Origin: Acidobacteriota bacterium | GTDB taxonomy: Bacteria > Acidobacteriota > Blastocatellia > RBC074 | Reading direction: 5' to 3' | Assembly (NCBI GenBank): GCA_016789605.1 | Contig: JAEUQO010000216.1 | Location: 1 to 39,657, forward strand | Length of the DNA: 39,657 nt | Made by a program: the position numbers and the translations under genes | The notes under the pieces: generated by a model | What the model saw: the letters and a program-made list of their open reading frames with translations, nothing else | Databases searched by the model: none | What the model was told of the DNA's origin: nothing | In this document: positions 8,859-20,438 of the stretch, in pieces | Layout of the letters: every line of letters starts with the position of its first letter | Position numbering within the stretch: position 1 is the stretch's first letter

Positions 8859-10262
8859 CTATGCGCTGTTTCTGGCCGCCAAAAACTCTTCGCCTGCGCG
8901 CCAGACATTGCCTGCTCCCAGGGTCAACACCAAATCGCCAGGTTGCACCACATCGAGCAAAGCCTGTTTGCCCTGCTCAACGCCACCGATATACCGCGCA
9001 TTGCGGTGCCCAAATTTTTCAATTTGCTCAACCAATGCCTGTGCCGTCACGCCGGGAATCGGGTCTTCGCTAGCGGCATAAATATCCGTCAGCAACACGA
9101 CTTCGGCGTCATAGAACGACCGTGCGAATTCATCCAGCAACGCCGCCGTACGCGTATAACGATGCGGTTGAAACAGCACCACCACACGACGTCCGCTGGT
9201 TTTCGCGGCGGCCAACGTCGCGCGAATTTCTGTCGGATGATGTCCGTAATCGTCAACCACCAGGATGCCGGAGCGTTCGTCTGCGCCGGGTTCGGCAGGA
9301 ATCAGTCCTTTGATTTCAAAGCGCCGCCCTGCGCCGGTGAACGCCGCCAACCCGGCAGCGATTTGGGCAAATTCGACTTCGAGTTCCAAGCCAACGGCAA
9401 CCACCGCCAACGCGTTACAGACGTTGTGTTCGCCCGGCACATTGAGCTTGACCGTTCCCAACGCTTCGCCTTTGCGGCGTACGGTGAACGTCGAGCCAAA
9501 ATTCTCGCGCGAAATCTGCACGTCGCTGGCAGAGATTTCCGCGTGCGCGCGCATCCCGTAAGTGATCACGCGGCGCTGAATCTGCGGGATGATCATCTGG
9601 ATATTCGGATCGTCCAGGCAAATGATCACCGAACCGTAAAACGGAACCTTGTTGACGAACTGCACGAAATGGTCGCGAATCTCTTCGATGCCGGAATAAA
9701 AATCCAAATGCTCCAGGTCAATGTTGGTCACCACGGCGATGGTCGGCGAAAGCTTCAAAAAGCTTTTGTCGCTTTCATCGGCTTCGACCACCATGAAATC
9801 GCCACGCCCTAACTTGGCGTTGCTGCCCAGTGTGTTGACGCGTCCACCGACGACAATGGTCGGATCAAGTCCGGCGCGATCCAGCACAACCGCCGCCATC
9901 GAAGTTGTCGTCGTTTTACCGTGCGAGCCCGCAATCGCCACGCCGTATTTCAGGCGCATCAGTTCCGCCAGCATTTCCGCGCGCGGAATGACGGGGATTT
10001 GCTTGCGCATGGCTTCAGCCACTTCAGGATTGTCTGGCCGCACCGCAGTTGAAGTCACCACGACGTGTGCGCCTTCGATATGCGCAGCGGCATGCCCTTC
10101 AAACACGCGCGCGCCCAGCCGTTCCAATCGGTCGGTGATGGATGAACGTTTCGCGTCCGATCCTGAAATGCGGTAGCCCAGATTGAGCAACACTTCGGCA
10201 ATGCCGCTCATACCAATGCCGCCGATCCCGACAAAATGAATGTGCTGGTATTTCTTAAACAT
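8859..10262 (-). CDS. murC: UDP-N-acetylmuramate--L-alanine ligase MurC
   Basis: MurC adds L-Ala to UDP-MurNAc, the first amino acid of the stem peptide, in the cytosol. Counting from ATG 10262, the product has 467 residues. It has the N-terminal UDP-binding loop [12 protein letters not shown] (9-20), the ATP-binding G-S-H-G-K-T-T-T-T (112-120) and the D-D-Y-G-H-H-P-T-E segment of the C-terminal domain, all diagnostic. A TTG five codons upstream (10277) could be the start instead, and neither start has a well-spaced Shine-Dalgarno. It lies 80 bp after murG and 92 bp before ftsQ. murB and ddl, commonly inserted here, are missing. Confidence 0.97.
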   Translation of the reverse strand: MFKKYQHIHFVGIGGIGMSGIAEVLLNLGYRISGSDAKRSSITDRLERLGARVFEGHAAAHIEGAHVVVTSTAVRPDNPEVAEAMRKQIPVIPRAEMLAELMRLKYGVAIAGSHGKTTTTSMAAVVLDRAGLDPTIVVGGRVNTLGSNAKLGRGDFMVVEADESDKSFLKLSPTIAVVTNIDLEHLDFYSGIEEIRDHFVQFVNKVPFYGSVIICLDDPNIQMIIPQIQRRVITYGMRAHAEISASDVQISRENFGSTFTVRRKGEALGTVKLNVPGEHNVCNALAVVAVGLELEVEFAQIAAGLAAFTGAGRRFEIKGLIPAEPGADERSGILVVDDYGHHPTEIRATLAAAKTSGRRVVVLFQPHRYTRTAALLDEFARSFYDAEVVLLTDIYAASEDPIPGVTAQALVEQIEKFGHRNARYIGGVEQGKQALLDVVQPGDLVLTLGAGNVWRAGEEFLAARNSA

Positions 10263-10342
10263 AAAAACTGTGAGCAAACCGCCAAGAACATCCGCTCAAA
10301 AATTTCTGGCGCGCTTTTCTTTGGCGTTTGACTGCCCTCTTC

Positions 10343-11482
10343 TCACCCCTTCTTTGAGCTCTCAATTATCTTTTCCGCCAAAGAAACGACCTTTGCTGCG
10401 GCATCAGGATGTCCCAGTTTCTTGCTGGCGTCAGCCATACGCGCCAGTTGCTGCGGATCGCGAATCAACCACAACAACTCTTGCACCAATCGTTCCGGCG
10501 TCAGTTCAGCCTGCAAAATCATACGGCCTGCGCCTGCGTGCTCGATGGCTTCGGCGTTTTTGCGCTGATGATCATCCGCCGCAAACGGGAACGGAATCAT
10601 CAACGCCGGTTTTCCCGCTGCCGCCAATTCCGCCACCGTCGTTGCGCCCGCCCGGCAAATCACTAAATCGGCGTGCGCAAATTCAGCCACCATCGTTTCA
10701 ATAAACGGCTTCACTTCGGCGTGCCAGTCTAATTCCAGGTACGCCGCGCGCACCTTGTGATAATCGCTTTCGCCGGTTTGGTGCGTGATCGTCAGGCGCG
10801 GTTTTTCCTCTGCCAATTGCGGCAACGCTTCGACGATTGCGTCATTGATCGCGCGCGCGCCCTGACTGCCGCCCGTCACCAGCAAGTGCAATACCGGCCC
10901 CGGTTCTTTCGTCGGCACCGAAAAGAATTCGGCGCGCACGGGATTGCCGGTGATTTCCGCTTTGGGTCCGAAAAACTCTTGCGCTTCGGCAAACGACACC
11001 GCGGCGGCTTTGACAAAACGGCTCAGCACGCGATTGGTAAATCCTGGCAACGCATTCTGTTCGGCGATCAACGTCGGAATTCCCATCAGCGCCGCCAGCA
11101 ACACCACCGGCCCCGAAGCATATCCGCCAACGCCAATCACGACTGCCGGACGCAAGTCTTTCAGCATTTCGCGCACGGCCAGAAAGCTTTTCGGCAACAG
11201 CATCAGCGATTGAATCTGCCGCCACAATCCGACACGTTTAAGCGCCGCCACTTCAATGAGCTTCAGCTCGAAACCTTCGCGCGGCACGATCTTCGTTTCC
11301 AGTCCGCGCGCTGTACCGACAAATACCACGCGTGTTTTGGCATTACGCCGTTTGAATTCCTGCGCGATTGCCAGTCCGGGATAGATATGACCACCGGTGC
11401 CGCCGCCCGCAATCAACACGGTGATACCGGGTGGCGAGTGGCGCGGCACGGATTCGTCTAGTATCTCGTCGTCTATCTCCAT
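10343..11482 (-). CDS. murG: UDP-GlcNAc:lipid I N-acetylglucosaminyltransferase MurG
   Basis: MurG converts lipid I to lipid II at the inner face of the membrane. The 379-residue GT-B protein has the N-terminal glycine loop G-G-G-T-G-G-H (26-32) and a second glycine-rich loop V-T-G-G-S-Q-G-A-R. The donor-sugar segment [11 protein letters not shown] is followed by [11 protein letters not shown], the expected UDP-GlcNAc recognition motifs. The ATG at 11482 has AGGTGA eight bases upstream. This start gives about 18 extra acidic residues ahead of the fold compared with E. coli MurG. It sits between ftsW and murC. Confidence 0.97.
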   Translation of the reverse strand: MEIDDEILDESVPRHSPPGITVLIAGGGTGGHIYPGLAIAQEFKRRNAKTRVVFVGTARGLETKIVPREGFELKLIEVAALKRVGLWRQIQSLMLLPKSFLAVREMLKDLRPAVVIGVGGYASGPVVLLAALMGIPTLIAEQNALPGFTNRVLSRFVKAAAVSFAEAQEFFGPKAEITGNPVRAEFFSVPTKEPGPVLHLLVTGGSQGARAINDAIVEALPQLAEEKPRLTITHQTGESDYHKVRAAYLELDWHAEVKPFIETMVAEFAHADLVICRAGATTVAELAAAGKPALMIPFPFAADDHQRKNAEAIEHAGAGRMILQAELTPERLVQELLWLIRDPQQLARMADASKKLGHPDAAAKVVSLAEKIIESSKKG

Positions 11483-11548
11483 CTCGTGTTCACCTGGCTG
11501 GCGTGTACGGCAAACCAGCGACTGTCAGCTCAAATTGCGTAAGCCCTG

Positions 11549-12676
11549 TCAACCTGTCTGCTCTTTGCTTTGTGCCGAAACGTTCAACAAAATTCCGACC
11601 ATTGCCAGCGCAACCAACAACGACGAACCACCCGCGCTGACAAACGGCAGCGTGATGCCTTTGGCAGGCACCAGATTGATTGCCACGCTGATATTGAAAA
11701 ATGCCTGCACAACGATGCCTGTGGTTAATCCGACGGCGATCAATTGCCCCAACCGATCAGGCGCGCGGTGACTGATGCGCAATCCGCGCCACAAGAAAAA
11801 GCCAAACACCAGAATCAACGTCGTGCCGCCCAGCAAACCCAACTCTTCTGCAATCACGGCGAAAATAAAATCCGATTGCGGCGCAGGCAAAAACGCCAGC
11901 TTTTGCTTGCTCAAACCAAAACCCAGCCCATCGCTGCCGCCAGAGCCAATGGCAATCAGCGATTGCAAAATTTGATAGCCTTTGCCCAGGCGGTCGCTTT
12001 CCGGATCCCAAAAGATCTTGATGCGTTCCCAACGCCAGGCGACTTTCACCACCAAATATAATGCCGCCAGCAAGAGCGCTGGCGAAAGCTTGTACAAATG
12101 TTTGAGCGGCACGCCCACGGCATAAAGCATCGCGACGAAAATCACGCCCAGCATCAGCGTCGTGCCCAAATCGGGTTCGCGCAAAATCAGCACTGACAAA
12201 ATGGCAACTACAACGCTAGCAGGCGCAACCGTCGCCCAAAAACTATCCAGTTCGTTATCGCGCTCGCGCTCAGACAAAAACCAGGCCAGAAAGAGCACCA
12301 AACCGATTTTCACCAACTCAGATGGTTGCGCTGACAAGCCTTTGAACGTCAGCCAGCGATGCGCGCCGTTGATCGGTTTGAACAAAAACACCAGCAACAG
12401 CATCATCACGCAAATGCCCAGGTAGCCATAGACAAATCCGGGCTGCGCATAACGGTGATAATCCACGCGCTGCAAGGCGGCCATGGCGACCAGTCCCAAC
12501 ACCGCCCACGCCAACTGACTGAACAGAAACCGATGCGGGCTGCGGAATCCCGCCGACGCGCTGTACACCATCACGACGCCGAAAATGACCAGGCCAATGG
12601 CGGTCACCGCCAGCCACAAATCCCAGCGCAGTCCTTCGATGATCTGCAAAAAGTTTTTTCGTTCCGGTTCTGCCAT
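11549..12676 (-). CDS. ftsW: Lipid II polymerase FtsW (SEDS family)
   Basis: FtsW is the septal peptidoglycan glycosyltransferase that works with its partner PBP, here the ftsI product. The 375-residue protein has about ten membrane helices and the SEDS motifs [10 protein letters not shown] (165-174) and [17 protein letters not shown] (262-278). D269 aligns with the essential extracellular-loop aspartate (D297 in E. coli FtsW). The helix-10 motif P-F-V-S-A-G-G-S-S is also present. Its place next to murG and murD rather than a rod gene set favours FtsW over RodA. It starts 24 bp after murD. Confidence 0.96.
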   Translation of the reverse strand: MAEPERKNFLQIIEGLRWDLWLAVTAIGLVIFGVVMVYSASAGFRSPHRFLFSQLAWAVLGLVAMAALQRVDYHRYAQPGFVYGYLGICVMMLLLVFLFKPINGAHRWLTFKGLSAQPSELVKIGLVLFLAWFLSERERDNELDSFWATVAPASVVVAILSVLILREPDLGTTLMLGVIFVAMLYAVGVPLKHLYKLSPALLLAALYLVVKVAWRWERIKIFWDPESDRLGKGYQILQSLIAIGSGGSDGLGFGLSKQKLAFLPAPQSDFIFAVIAEELGLLGGTTLILVFGFFLWRGLRISHRAPDRLGQLIAVGLTTGIVVQAFFNISVAINLVPAKGITLPFVSAGGSSLLVALAMVGILLNVSAQSKEQTG

Positions 12677-12700
12677 ATGCCAAATCCAGCGCGTTACCGC

Positions 12701-14068
12701 TTACTTCTCTGCCGCCAGTTGCCGTACGGCGTCTTTGAATACGCGTCCGCGATGCTCGTAATTGTCGAACATGTCAAAACTGGCGCATGCTGGCGCCAAC
12801 AACACGATGCTGCCCGGTGCGCCAGCGGCCAAACCTTGCGCGACAGCGTCGGCCATCGTCGCCGCGCGCAACAATGGCGCTGCGTCGCCCAAAGCCGCCG
12901 CAATCTTATCTGCCGCCGCACCGATCAAAATCACTTGCGCGCACCGTTCGCGCACTAGCGGCGCAAGCGGGGCGTAATCGCTGCCTTTATCTTTGCCGCC
13001 CAAAATGACGATCACGCTTTTTGGATCAGTGGCCGGAAAAGCTTCCAGACATTTGATGGCAGCGTCCACATTCGTCGCTTTTGAGTCGTTGTAAAACCTG
13101 ACGCCGTTGATGTCCGCAACAAATTCCAGCCGATGTTCGACGCCTTTGAAGTTGCGCACCGTTTCACGCATCGAAGCCACCGGAGCGCCGCAGGCAAGCC
13201 CAGCCAGCAAAGCGGCCATGACGTTTTCGACGTTGTGCGCGCCCGGAATGGGAATGTCCGCCAACGACAACAACACCTGCTCCTGGCCTTGCTGACGGCT
13301 GACGATCTGATCGCCACGCAAAAACACACCTTCACCCAGTTCACGCAAGCGGCTGAAGGCCAAGACACGCGCTTGCGTTCGCTCACGCATGCTCGCCGAC
13401 CAGTCATTATCCTCATTGAGCACCGCAACATCCTGCGCTGTCTGATTGAGAAAGATGTTCGCCTTGGCCGCCGCGTAATCCGCCATTGAATCGTACCGAT
13501 CCAAATGATCCGGCGTGATGTTGAGCAACAGCGCCACAAACAAATGCAGCGTCTGGACAGCTTCGAGCTGAAAGCTGCTCAACTCAACCACGGTGAAGCC
13601 ATCCTCACGCGAACTTTCGACCAGCGAAATTAGCGGCGTGCCGATGTTGCCGCCGACTTGCACGGGCAATCCGGCATCTTTCAGTAATTCACCAATCAAC
13701 GTTGTCGTCGTGGTTTTTCCGTTCGAACCAGTGATGCCGACCAACCGACCTCGCAAAAACCGGGCAGCCAATTCAATTTCACTGATGACCGGTACGCCCG
13801 CGGCTTTGGCGTGTTGAAACGGCGGCAGCGCGAGCGGCACTCCCGGACTGGCGACGATCAAATCGGCGTTTTCAAACAACGCAAGGGGGTGCGCTCCCGC
13901 AACGACGTCAATGCCTTGCGCTCGCAACCTGGGCGCATCATTCAATTCAGCTTCCGGCTTGGCATCGTTGACCGTCACGCGCGCACCGCGCCTGGCCAGA
14001 AACTCTGCCGCCGCGACGCCGCTGCGCGCCAGACCGACAATCAAAATGTGTTTGCCATCCACTTGCAT
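12701..14068 (-). CDS. murD: UDP-N-acetylmuramoyl-L-alanine--D-glutamate ligase MurD
   Basis: MurD adds D-Glu to UDP-MurNAc-L-Ala in the cytosol. The 455-residue Mur ligase has the N-terminal Rossmann-like segment [10 protein letters not shown] (8-17) and the ATP P-loop G-S-N-G-K-T-T-T-T (114-122). The central-domain [10 protein letters not shown] and the C-terminal F-Y-N-D-S-K-A-T-N and G-G-K-D-K-G segments are typical of MurD and separate it from MurC, MurE and MurF. It sits between mraY and ftsW with 24-bp gaps on both sides. Confidence 0.97.
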   Translation of the reverse strand: MQVDGKHILIVGLARSGVAAAEFLARRGARVTVNDAKPEAELNDAPRLRAQGIDVVAGAHPLALFENADLIVASPGVPLALPPFQHAKAAGVPVISEIELAARFLRGRLVGITGSNGKTTTTTLIGELLKDAGLPVQVGGNIGTPLISLVESSREDGFTVVELSSFQLEAVQTLHLFVALLLNITPDHLDRYDSMADYAAAKANIFLNQTAQDVAVLNEDNDWSASMRERTQARVLAFSRLRELGEGVFLRGDQIVSRQQGQEQVLLSLADIPIPGAHNVENVMAALLAGLACGAPVASMRETVRNFKGVEHRLEFVADINGVRFYNDSKATNVDAAIKCLEAFPATDPKSVIVILGGKDKGSDYAPLAPLVRERCAQVILIGAAADKIAAALGDAAPLLRAATMADAVAQGLAAGAPGSIVLLAPACASFDMFDNYEHRGRVFKDAVRQLAAEK

Positions 14069-14092
14069 GCCAGGGCATCCCGTTTGGAGTTC

Positions 14093-15196
14093 TCAGCGCA
14101 ACTTCAAGGTTGAAAGACTTAGCAGCGCAAACAAAATCGCGACGATCAAAAACCGGAACACGATCTTTGGCTCTTTCCAGCCCAACAATTCGAAATGGTG
14201 ATGTAACGGCGCCATCTTGAATACGCGCTTGCCCCGCAATTTGAACGACGCGACCTGGATCATCACGGACAGACCTTCGATCACAAAAACGCCGCCCAGA
14301 ATCGGCAACACCAGTTCCTGTTTGATCAGCACGCTCATCGTGCCGAGCGCGCCACCGATGCCAAGACTGCCGACATCGCCCATGAAGACTTCGGCCTGTG
14401 GCGCGTTAAACCATAAAAACCCGATGCTCGCGCCGACCAGCGCGCCGCCAAACACGGTGACTTCCCAAGCGCCGGGCGTATGAATGATGCCCAGATAATC
14501 GGCAAAGCGCGCGTGGCCGGTCACATAAGTGAAAGCCGTCAGTGCCGACGCAGCCACGACCGTCACGCTGATGGCCAAGCCATCCAATCCATCGGTCAAA
14601 TTCACCGTGTTTGAAGTCGCCGTCAGCACGAAGATGATAAAGACGGCATAGCCCAGAATCGTCAAATTCGGCTGGAAGTTTTTCAAAAACGGCACCGTCA
14701 AAATCGAAGAATAATCCGCGACACCAAACAACAGCGCGCTAACCAGGATACCGACCAACAACTGACCGGCGATTTTTTGTCGCCCGGTCAATCCCAGACT
14801 CCGTTTTTTCACGATCTTGATGTAATCGTCGGCAAAGCCAATTGCCGCACATCCCATCATGCCGATCAAGGCAATCCAGATCGCCCAGTTTTTCAAATTC
14901 GCCCAGAGCAGTGTCGAGATAAACACCGAGCCGATGATCATCACGCCGCCCATCGTCGGTGTGCCGCGTTTGGCTTGGTGCGAGGCTGGGCCTTCTTCGC
15001 GAATTTCCTGGCCAAACTTGAAATCGCGCAGCTTGCGAATCACCAACGGCCCAAAGATCAAGCTTAGCGCCAACGCCGTGATAGCCGCGTAAGCAGTGCG
15101 AAATGTGACGTACTGAAACACATTCAGCACTTTCAGCGCCGGGGCCTGTGAAGCATATTTGCGGTAGAGCAATTCGTAAAAAAGGTAGTAGAACAT
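14093..15196 (-). CDS. mraY: Phospho-MurNAc-pentapeptide translocase MraY
   Basis: MraY transfers phospho-MurNAc-pentapeptide to undecaprenyl phosphate, making lipid I. The 367-residue polytopic protein has K-R-G-T-P-T-M-G-G (76-84) and the Mg-binding A-D-D-Y segment with D123/D124. Further family motifs are [10 protein letters not shown], the nucleotide-site segment E-V-F-M-G-D-V-G-S and the histidine cluster L-H-H-H-F-E. About ten membrane helices are predicted. The length is close to that of E. coli MraY (360). It is 36 bp downstream of murF. Confidence 0.98.
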   Translation of the reverse strand: MFYYLFYELLYRKYASQAPALKVLNVFQYVTFRTAYAAITALALSLIFGPLVIRKLRDFKFGQEIREEGPASHQAKRGTPTMGGVMIIGSVFISTLLWANLKNWAIWIALIGMMGCAAIGFADDYIKIVKKRSLGLTGRQKIAGQLLVGILVSALLFGVADYSSILTVPFLKNFQPNLTILGYAVFIIFVLTATSNTVNLTDGLDGLAISVTVVAASALTAFTYVTGHARFADYLGIIHTPGAWEVTVFGGALVGASIGFLWFNAPQAEVFMGDVGSLGIGGALGTMSVLIKQELVLPILGGVFVIEGLSVMIQVASFKLRGKRVFKMAPLHHHFELLGWKEPKIVFRFLIVAILFALLSLSTLKLR

Positions 15197-15232
15197 TCGC
15201 TCTGCCTGTTTCCTTCACGTATGGAATAGGTC

Positions 15233-16666
15233 TTACTTCGCCAGTGGGGAGCCAAAAGCGGTTTGCAACTGCTCGATCACACGCTCTGTGCGCACACCGC
15301 GCGACCCTTTGACCAACACCAGATCACCCGCCTGTGCCAGCCCAATCAAAGCGTCTGCCGCCTGTTCCGGTGTCGCGTAAAACTGTGCACGCTCGCCCAA
15401 GGTTTCTTGTGCGCCTGTCACCAACTCTTGCGCCAGTCCGCGCACGCCCAACACAAAATCAAACTGCAATGCCGCCAGTTCGCGACCGCATTGCCGATGC
15501 AGTTCCGGTCCTTGTCCGCCCAATTCCAGCATTTCGCCTGCCACGACGATGCGGCGGCCAGTTGCCTTGGCATCCTGCAATGCTCGCGCCGCTTGCAACA
15601 ACGCTTGCGGGTTTGAATTGTAAGAATCGTCAATCACCGTCAGGCCGTTGGCAAAGCGCAACAACTCGCCGCGCATTTTTGAGGCGGCAGCCGTCGCCAG
15701 TTGCGCGGCAATCGTTTCTGGCGTCAAGCCGAAACAATGGGCAGCAGCGGCGGCGGCCAGTGCGTTGTATACGTTGTGCCGTCCCAAAAGCGGCAAATTC
15801 ACGCGAGCTTCGCCTTCCGGTGTAATCAGCGTGAACTGCGTGCCGGTTAAATCCGACGCGCTCTCAATGTCACAGGCGCTGACATCGGCGCGTGCTTCGA
15901 TACCGAAACTGACCACGCCTATGTCGTCACGCAGCTTCTGCATGGCAATAACGCGCGCATCGTCAGCGTTGAGCACGGCCGTTCCGCCGGGTTTGATGCC
16001 TTCGACCATTTCGGCTTTGGCGCGCGCCAGACGTTCCTGCGAACCGAAAAACTCCAAATGCGCCGTGCCCACGTTACCGACCACACCAACCGCAGGTTGC
16101 GCCAAATCTGTTAGCCGGGCGATTTCGCCATATGAACTCATGCCCATTTCGAGCACGGCAAAATCGAAATCATTCGGTTTGGCTCCGCCGGTGATCATGC
16201 GCGCCACGGTCAACGGCAAACCATAACTCGTATTCAAATTGCCCAGCGATTTCAGAACGCTGCCTGCCGCCGTCAGCACGTGTGCGGTCAGGTCTTTCAT
16301 CGTGGTTTTGCCTGCGCTGGCGGTAATGCCGACAACGGGCCGATGCCATTTGGCCAGCACGCGCGCCGCCAGTTGCTGAAAGGCGCAAATCGTATTTTCA
16401 ACAAACAACAACTGGTCAGCCAATGCGCCCAGATCGCTGGCAAACGGCAACCGGTGGTGTACGACCAATGCCGCGCACGCGCCTTTTTCCAGCACGTCGC
16501 GCACGAACTGATGCCCGTCCACCTGAGCGCCCGGCAAAGCAACGAACAAATCACCCGGTTTCACCGCGCGCGAATCAATCACCACGCCGCTCGGTTCAAT
16601 GTCGGCGCGCGCTTCGCTGAGCAAATGACTGGCTGCGCATAAACGCGCAATCTCGCGTAGCTTCAC
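15233..16666 (-). CDS. murF: UDP-MurNAc-tripeptide--D-alanyl-D-alanine ligase MurF
   Basis: MurF adds D-Ala-D-Ala to the UDP-MurNAc-tripeptide, finishing the cytoplasmic precursor. The 477-residue protein has a Mur N-terminal catalytic domain ([14 protein letters not shown] at 31-44). The ATP loop reads [12 protein letters not shown] (113-124), where most family members have S-N-G-K-T-T-T-K. The ligase C-terminal domain carries [10 protein letters not shown], which is diagnostic of MurF. The start is GTG two bases after the murE stop, with its Shine-Dalgarno inside the murE end, so translational coupling is likely. Confidence 0.96.
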   Translation of the reverse strand: MKLREIARLCAASHLLSEARADIEPSGVVIDSRAVKPGDLFVALPGAQVDGHQFVRDVLEKGACAALVVHHRLPFASDLGALADQLLFVENTICAFQQLAARVLAKWHRPVVGITASAGKTTMKDLTAHVLTAAGSVLKSLGNLNTSYGLPLTVARMITGGAKPNDFDFAVLEMGMSSYGEIARLTDLAQPAVGVVGNVGTAHLEFFGSQERLARAKAEMVEGIKPGGTAVLNADDARVIAMQKLRDDIGVVSFGIEARADVSACDIESASDLTGTQFTLITPEGEARVNLPLLGRHNVYNALAAAAAAHCFGLTPETIAAQLATAAASKMRGELLRFANGLTVIDDSYNSNPQALLQAARALQDAKATGRRIVVAGEMLELGGQGPELHRQCGRELAALQFDFVLGVRGLAQELVTGAQETLGERAQFYATPEQAADALIGLAQAGDLVLVKGSRGVRTERVIEQLQTAFGSPLAK

Positions 16667-16668
16667 GG

Positions 16669-18192
16669 TTATCCCAATTTGGCGCGCCGCTCTAACAACG
16701 CTTCGCGCGCCACTTCGCGATCATCAAAATGAATCTTGCCCGTCGGCAAAATCTGATAAGTCTCATGTCCTTTTCCGGCGATCAGAATCACGTCATTCGG
16801 CTTGGCCTGCGTGATGGCTTTAAAAATCGCTTCGCGGCGGTCCACGACCAATTCGTAGTTTTTGCCGATGCGATCCATGCCCACACGAATGTCGTTCAAA
16901 ATCAACAGCGGCTCTTCGCTGCGCGGATTGTCAGAGGTCGCAATCACCCAATCGCTCAATCGTGCGGCTTCTTCGCCCATCAAGGGGCGTTTGGTGCGAT
17001 CACGATCACCGCCACAACCAAACACAGTGATCAACCGTCCGCGTTTGCCGTTTTGGCCTTTTTGCGCGTTGCGCACAGTGCCCAGCACATTGACCAAGGC
17101 GTCAGGCGTGTGCGCGTAATCCACCACCACCGTGACATCGTCTGCCGAAGTGCTAACGCGTTCAAACCGGCCAGCCACGCCCGTGCAACGGTTGATGCCG
17201 TTGGCAATCACGTCAAGTTCTAATCCTAATGCCAGCCCAACACCGACGGCGCACAAACTGTTGTATGCGTGCGGACGTCCCACCAGCGGCGAATTGATTT
17301 CGATGTCTCCCGCAGGCGTATGCGCCGTGAAATGCAAACCATCCAAGCCAAAATTGCGCGCTGCGTCTTTGCCCACAGGCATAATGTCGGCTTTGGCATC
17401 GAGCGCATAGGTCAAGACTTTGCCCGTACACAACGCTTGCAACTGTGCGCCACGCGGATCATCCAGATTGACCACCGAGGCCCCTGGACGCTGGCCGATG
17501 CTGCCGTCAAACAGTTTGCATTTGGCGGCGAAGTAGTTGTCCATCGTGCCGTGTATGTCCAAATGGTCTTGCGTCAGATTGCTGAATGCCGCAACGGCAA
17601 ATTCCAATTCGTCCGCGCGATGCAGCGCCAAGGCAATCGAAGAAACCTCCATCACCGCATGGGTGACTCCGGCTTCGACGGCGCGCCGCAAGAAATCCTG
17701 AATCTCTGGCGCTTCCGGGGTCGTGAAAGCGGCGTCCACCTGTTCCTCTCCAATGCGATAGCTGATCGTGCCCATCAACGCCGTTTTGCCGCCCGCCGCC
17801 TGAAAGATCGCGTCGAGCAAATGCGTGGTGGTCGTCTTGCCGTTGGTACCGGTGACGCCAACCAATTTCAGTTTGCGCGATGGGTGGTCATACACAAGCG
17901 CGGTGGCGCGCGCCAATGCCACGCGCGCATCGGCGACTTGCAACCACGTGCCGGTATAATCCGCCGGACGCGGTTGTTCTGACACGACAGCTATCGCGCC
18001 GCGCTTCGTTGCCTGGCCTATGAACTGGTGTCCGTCGGCCTGTGCGCCCTTTATCGCAACGAAGATGCCCCCCGGCATCGCGCGGCGCGAATCGTTTGTA
18101 ACAACGTGGCTAAAAACACCAACAGCGGCGTCTAAATTGCCGCCGCTCGTTTGCGCATTGAGATAAGCCGCGATGTCACGAACCCTGGTCAT
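16669..18192 (-). CDS. murE: UDP-MurNAc-L-Ala-D-Glu--meso-2,6-diaminopimelate ligase MurE
   Basis: MurE adds the third stem-peptide residue. The 507-residue protein has G-T-N-G-K-T-T-T-T (115-123), the domain-2 segment [15 protein letters not shown] (203-217), and Y-F-A-A-K with the lysine (K224) that is carbamylated in the family. The substrate-choice motif is D-N-P-R (421-424). It marks meso-diaminopimelate specificity, in contrast to the lysine-adding enzymes, so this cell wall is predicted to be of the meso-DAP type. It lies 9 bp after ftsI and 2 bp before murF. Confidence 0.97.
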   Translation of the reverse strand: MTRVRDIAAYLNAQTSGGNLDAAVGVFSHVVTNDSRRAMPGGIFVAIKGAQADGHQFIGQATKRGAIAVVSEQPRPADYTGTWLQVADARVALARATALVYDHPSRKLKLVGVTGTNGKTTTTHLLDAIFQAAGGKTALMGTISYRIGEEQVDAAFTTPEAPEIQDFLRRAVEAGVTHAVMEVSSIALALHRADELEFAVAAFSNLTQDHLDIHGTMDNYFAAKCKLFDGSIGQRPGASVVNLDDPRGAQLQALCTGKVLTYALDAKADIMPVGKDAARNFGLDGLHFTAHTPAGDIEINSPLVGRPHAYNSLCAVGVGLALGLELDVIANGINRCTGVAGRFERVSTSADDVTVVVDYAHTPDALVNVLGTVRNAQKGQNGKRGRLITVFGCGGDRDRTKRPLMGEEAARLSDWVIATSDNPRSEEPLLILNDIRVGMDRIGKNYELVVDRREAIFKAITQAKPNDVILIAGKGHETYQILPTGKIHFDDREVAREALLERRAKLG

Positions 18193-18201
18193 TCCTCACA
18201 C

Positions 18202-20382
18202 CTAATGAAATTCCACAACACATTCAGCGCCTGGGCGAAACCTCGTGCCCGGCGCAAGAGTTTGGCGCACGGCCACGCCCGTGCCCTGTAATTTGACGTT
18301 CAACCGCAATTCGGCTGAGAGCTGCATCACCGCCCGCACGCCGCGCCCGCGAAAATCGGGCATCACGGCCAATGCGCCGCTGTCGGCTTCCTCCGGTTTG
18401 GGCGCCGGTTTCGCTTTTCCCTGCGCCGGTTTCGTCTGTGCCAGGTTTGCCGATGGCAATGCACTGGAAGTCAGCCGGTCATTGTTGGCAACTGGCGCGG
18501 GAGTTTGCTTCGCTTGCGCTGACAACGTCTCTGCCGAAGGCGCAACCGGCCCCATCACCTCTCCCGCGTTAGGATTGGCCAGTTCTTCTTCTTTTGAACT
18601 TTCGGTTTCGTAACGTTTCGACAAGGCAACGAGCGTCGAGCGGAATTCCGGCGTATCAGGCTGCACGACAAAATCACCGAGCGCGATCTGGGCAATCATG
18701 CTGAACAGCGGCGCGGCCACGCTGCCGCCCTGATGCGCGCCTTGCGGCTCATCCAGCATTACGACGATCACAAATTTCGGATCGGTCGCCGGGACAAATC
18801 CGGCAAACGACGGCATGAATTTCGTTTGCGAATATGCCTTGGTACGCGGGTCTACCTTCTGTGGCGTGCCGGTTTTGCCTGCCGCCGTGTAACCGGCCAA
18901 ATGAATCGCGTGCCGTGCCGTGCCGTGCGTAACCACACGTTCCATCACCGTCGCCATCATCTGCGCCGTCTTCTCGCTGACGACCTGACGCGTCGCCGGT
19001 TTCGCTTCGTGCAAGACGCGCGCATCTGGCGCAACAACTTGTCTGACGAGATGCGGTTGCACCCAGACGCCACGGTTGGCGACGGTTGCCACTGCGCCTG
19101 CCGCTTGCAACAAAGTGACAGAGATTTCCTGTCCGATGGCGACCGAACCAATCGAATCAGGGCGCCAGGATGTCAGCGGATTGACGATCCCGCGCGATTC
19201 TGCGGGCAGTTCAATGCCGGTTTTGCGTCCGAATCCGAAACGACTGATGTAATCAGCGAATGTTTCTTTGCCCAGACGCTGTGCCAGCTTGATCGCGCAC
19301 ACGTTTGAAGATTTCGCGAACGCATCGGCTACCGTAAGCGTGCCATACGCATGGGTGTCGTGAATCACACGCTTGCCGATGGCGATTTCGCCGTTGCCGC
19401 AATTGAGCATGTCGGTCGGCGTAGCCTTGCCTTCTTCAAAGGCAGCGGCATAGGTCACGATCTTGAAAATCGAGCCGGGTTCGTACGGCCAACTGATGAC
19501 GCGATTGTGACGCGCTTCTTCGTCCGCTTGTTTTGGACGTTCGTTAGGATTGAAGCCCGGCGTGTTGGCCAGCGCCAGGACTTCGCCATTGTGCGGATCA
19601 AGCACGATGGCGCTCGCGGCCTTGGCCTTGCTCATGTGCAACGCTTCATCGAGCAGCACTTCGATCTTGTGCTGCAAGGCGGCATCTATTGTGGTGACAA
19701 CCTGCGCTCCGCCCAACGCGGGAATTTCGCTACGGCCAAACGGACGATTTTTGCCGTCTTTGGCGACTTGAATCTCACCGGGTTTGCCGTGCAAGAACGT
19801 ATCTTGTGTCTGCTCCAATCCGGCCAACCCTTTATCATCCAGCCTGTCGTTCTTCTCATCCGCGCCAACAAATCCGATCAACGAGGCGGCCAGTTCTTCG
19901 TTGGGATAGATGCGCAATGGTTCACGCTTGACTGCCAAGGCGCTGAGTTTCTGCGTCTTGATGATTTCGGCAACGGCTTGCGATTTATCGGGATCGAGTT
20001 TGCGCTTGAGCCAGACAAAGCGCGCCTCGCCCGTCAATTTTTTCAGCAACTCGGCTTCGTTATAGCCGAGCACAGGCGCAAGCAATTGTGCGGCGGTTTG
20101 GCGTTCCGCCTCGCTTTTGAACTCTTTGAGGTCAGCATAGAGCGATTCGGTAATGACCGTGACCGCCAGTTCTTTACCATTGCGATCAACAATGCTGCCG
20201 CGCGTCGCCAGTGTTTCGACCGAGCGCTGTTGGTTGTGCGCTGCTTCCAGCACGTAATGATCGTGCCGCAAAACCTGCAACCAGGTCAGCCGCCAGATGA
20301 TGACCAGCATCCAGGTAACCAGCAACAAGCCAAGCCACAAGAGCCTTTTGCGCGTCTCGTTGTCTTTTTGTTTGGTTCGCAT
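18202..20382 (-). CDS. ftsI: Septal transpeptidase (class B PBP, FtsI/SpoVD type) with C-terminal PASTA domain
   Basis: This class B penicillin-binding protein crosslinks septal peptidoglycan and partners FtsW. The 726-residue product has a short cytoplasmic tail, one membrane anchor (about 14-36) and a PBP dimerisation domain (about 57-210). The transpeptidase domain holds all catalytic motifs: S304-I-F-K307, S358-S-N360 and K503-T-G505. After an Ala/Pro/Lys-rich linker (about 600-668) comes one PASTA domain (about 670-726, starting V-M-P-D-F-R-G-R-G). PASTA domains are usual on Gram-positive PBPs such as SpoVD and PBP2x, and less common in a diderm division PBP. It sits between ftsL and murE. 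Confidence 0.96.
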   Translation of the reverse strand: MRTKQKDNETRKRLLWLGLLLVTWMLVIIWRLTWLQVLRHDHYVLEAAHNQQRSVETLATRGSIVDRNGKELAVTVITESLYADLKEFKSEAERQTAAQLLAPVLGYNEAELLKKLTGEARFVWLKRKLDPDKSQAVAEIIKTQKLSALAVKREPLRIYPNEELAASLIGFVGADEKNDRLDDKGLAGLEQTQDTFLHGKPGEIQVAKDGKNRPFGRSEIPALGGAQVVTTIDAALQHKIEVLLDEALHMSKAKAASAIVLDPHNGEVLALANTPGFNPNERPKQADEEARHNRVISWPYEPGSIFKIVTYAAAFEEGKATPTDMLNCGNGEIAIGKRVIHDTHAYGTLTVADAFAKSSNVCAIKLAQRLGKETFADYISRFGFGRKTGIELPAESRGIVNPLTSWRPDSIGSVAIGQEISVTLLQAAGAVATVANRGVWVQPHLVRQVVAPDARVLHEAKPATRQVVSEKTAQMMATVMERVVTHGTARHAIHLAGYTAAGKTGTPQKVDPRTKAYSQTKFMPSFAGFVPATDPKFVIVVMLDEPQGAHQGGSVAAPLFSMIAQIALGDFVVQPDTPEFRSTLVALSKRYETESSKEEELANPNAGEVMGPVAPSAETLSAQAKQTPAPVANNDRLTSSALPSANLAQTKPAQGKAKPAPKPEEADSGALAVMPDFRGRGVRAVMQLSAELRLNVKLQGTGVAVRQTLAPGTRFRPGAECVVEFH

Positions 20383-20438
20383 TGCCGGTACCTCTGATCA
20401 GAAGAGTTGGGGGAAAAATCGTTCGCGCCACGCCATCT

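Noticed and set aside
19351..20397. A 348-codon plus-strand frame opposite ftsI, and a similar one at 8637-9812 opposite ftsQ/murC
   Set aside because: Both lie wholly within certain genes, lack ribosome-binding sites and encode unstructured, motif-free sequence.
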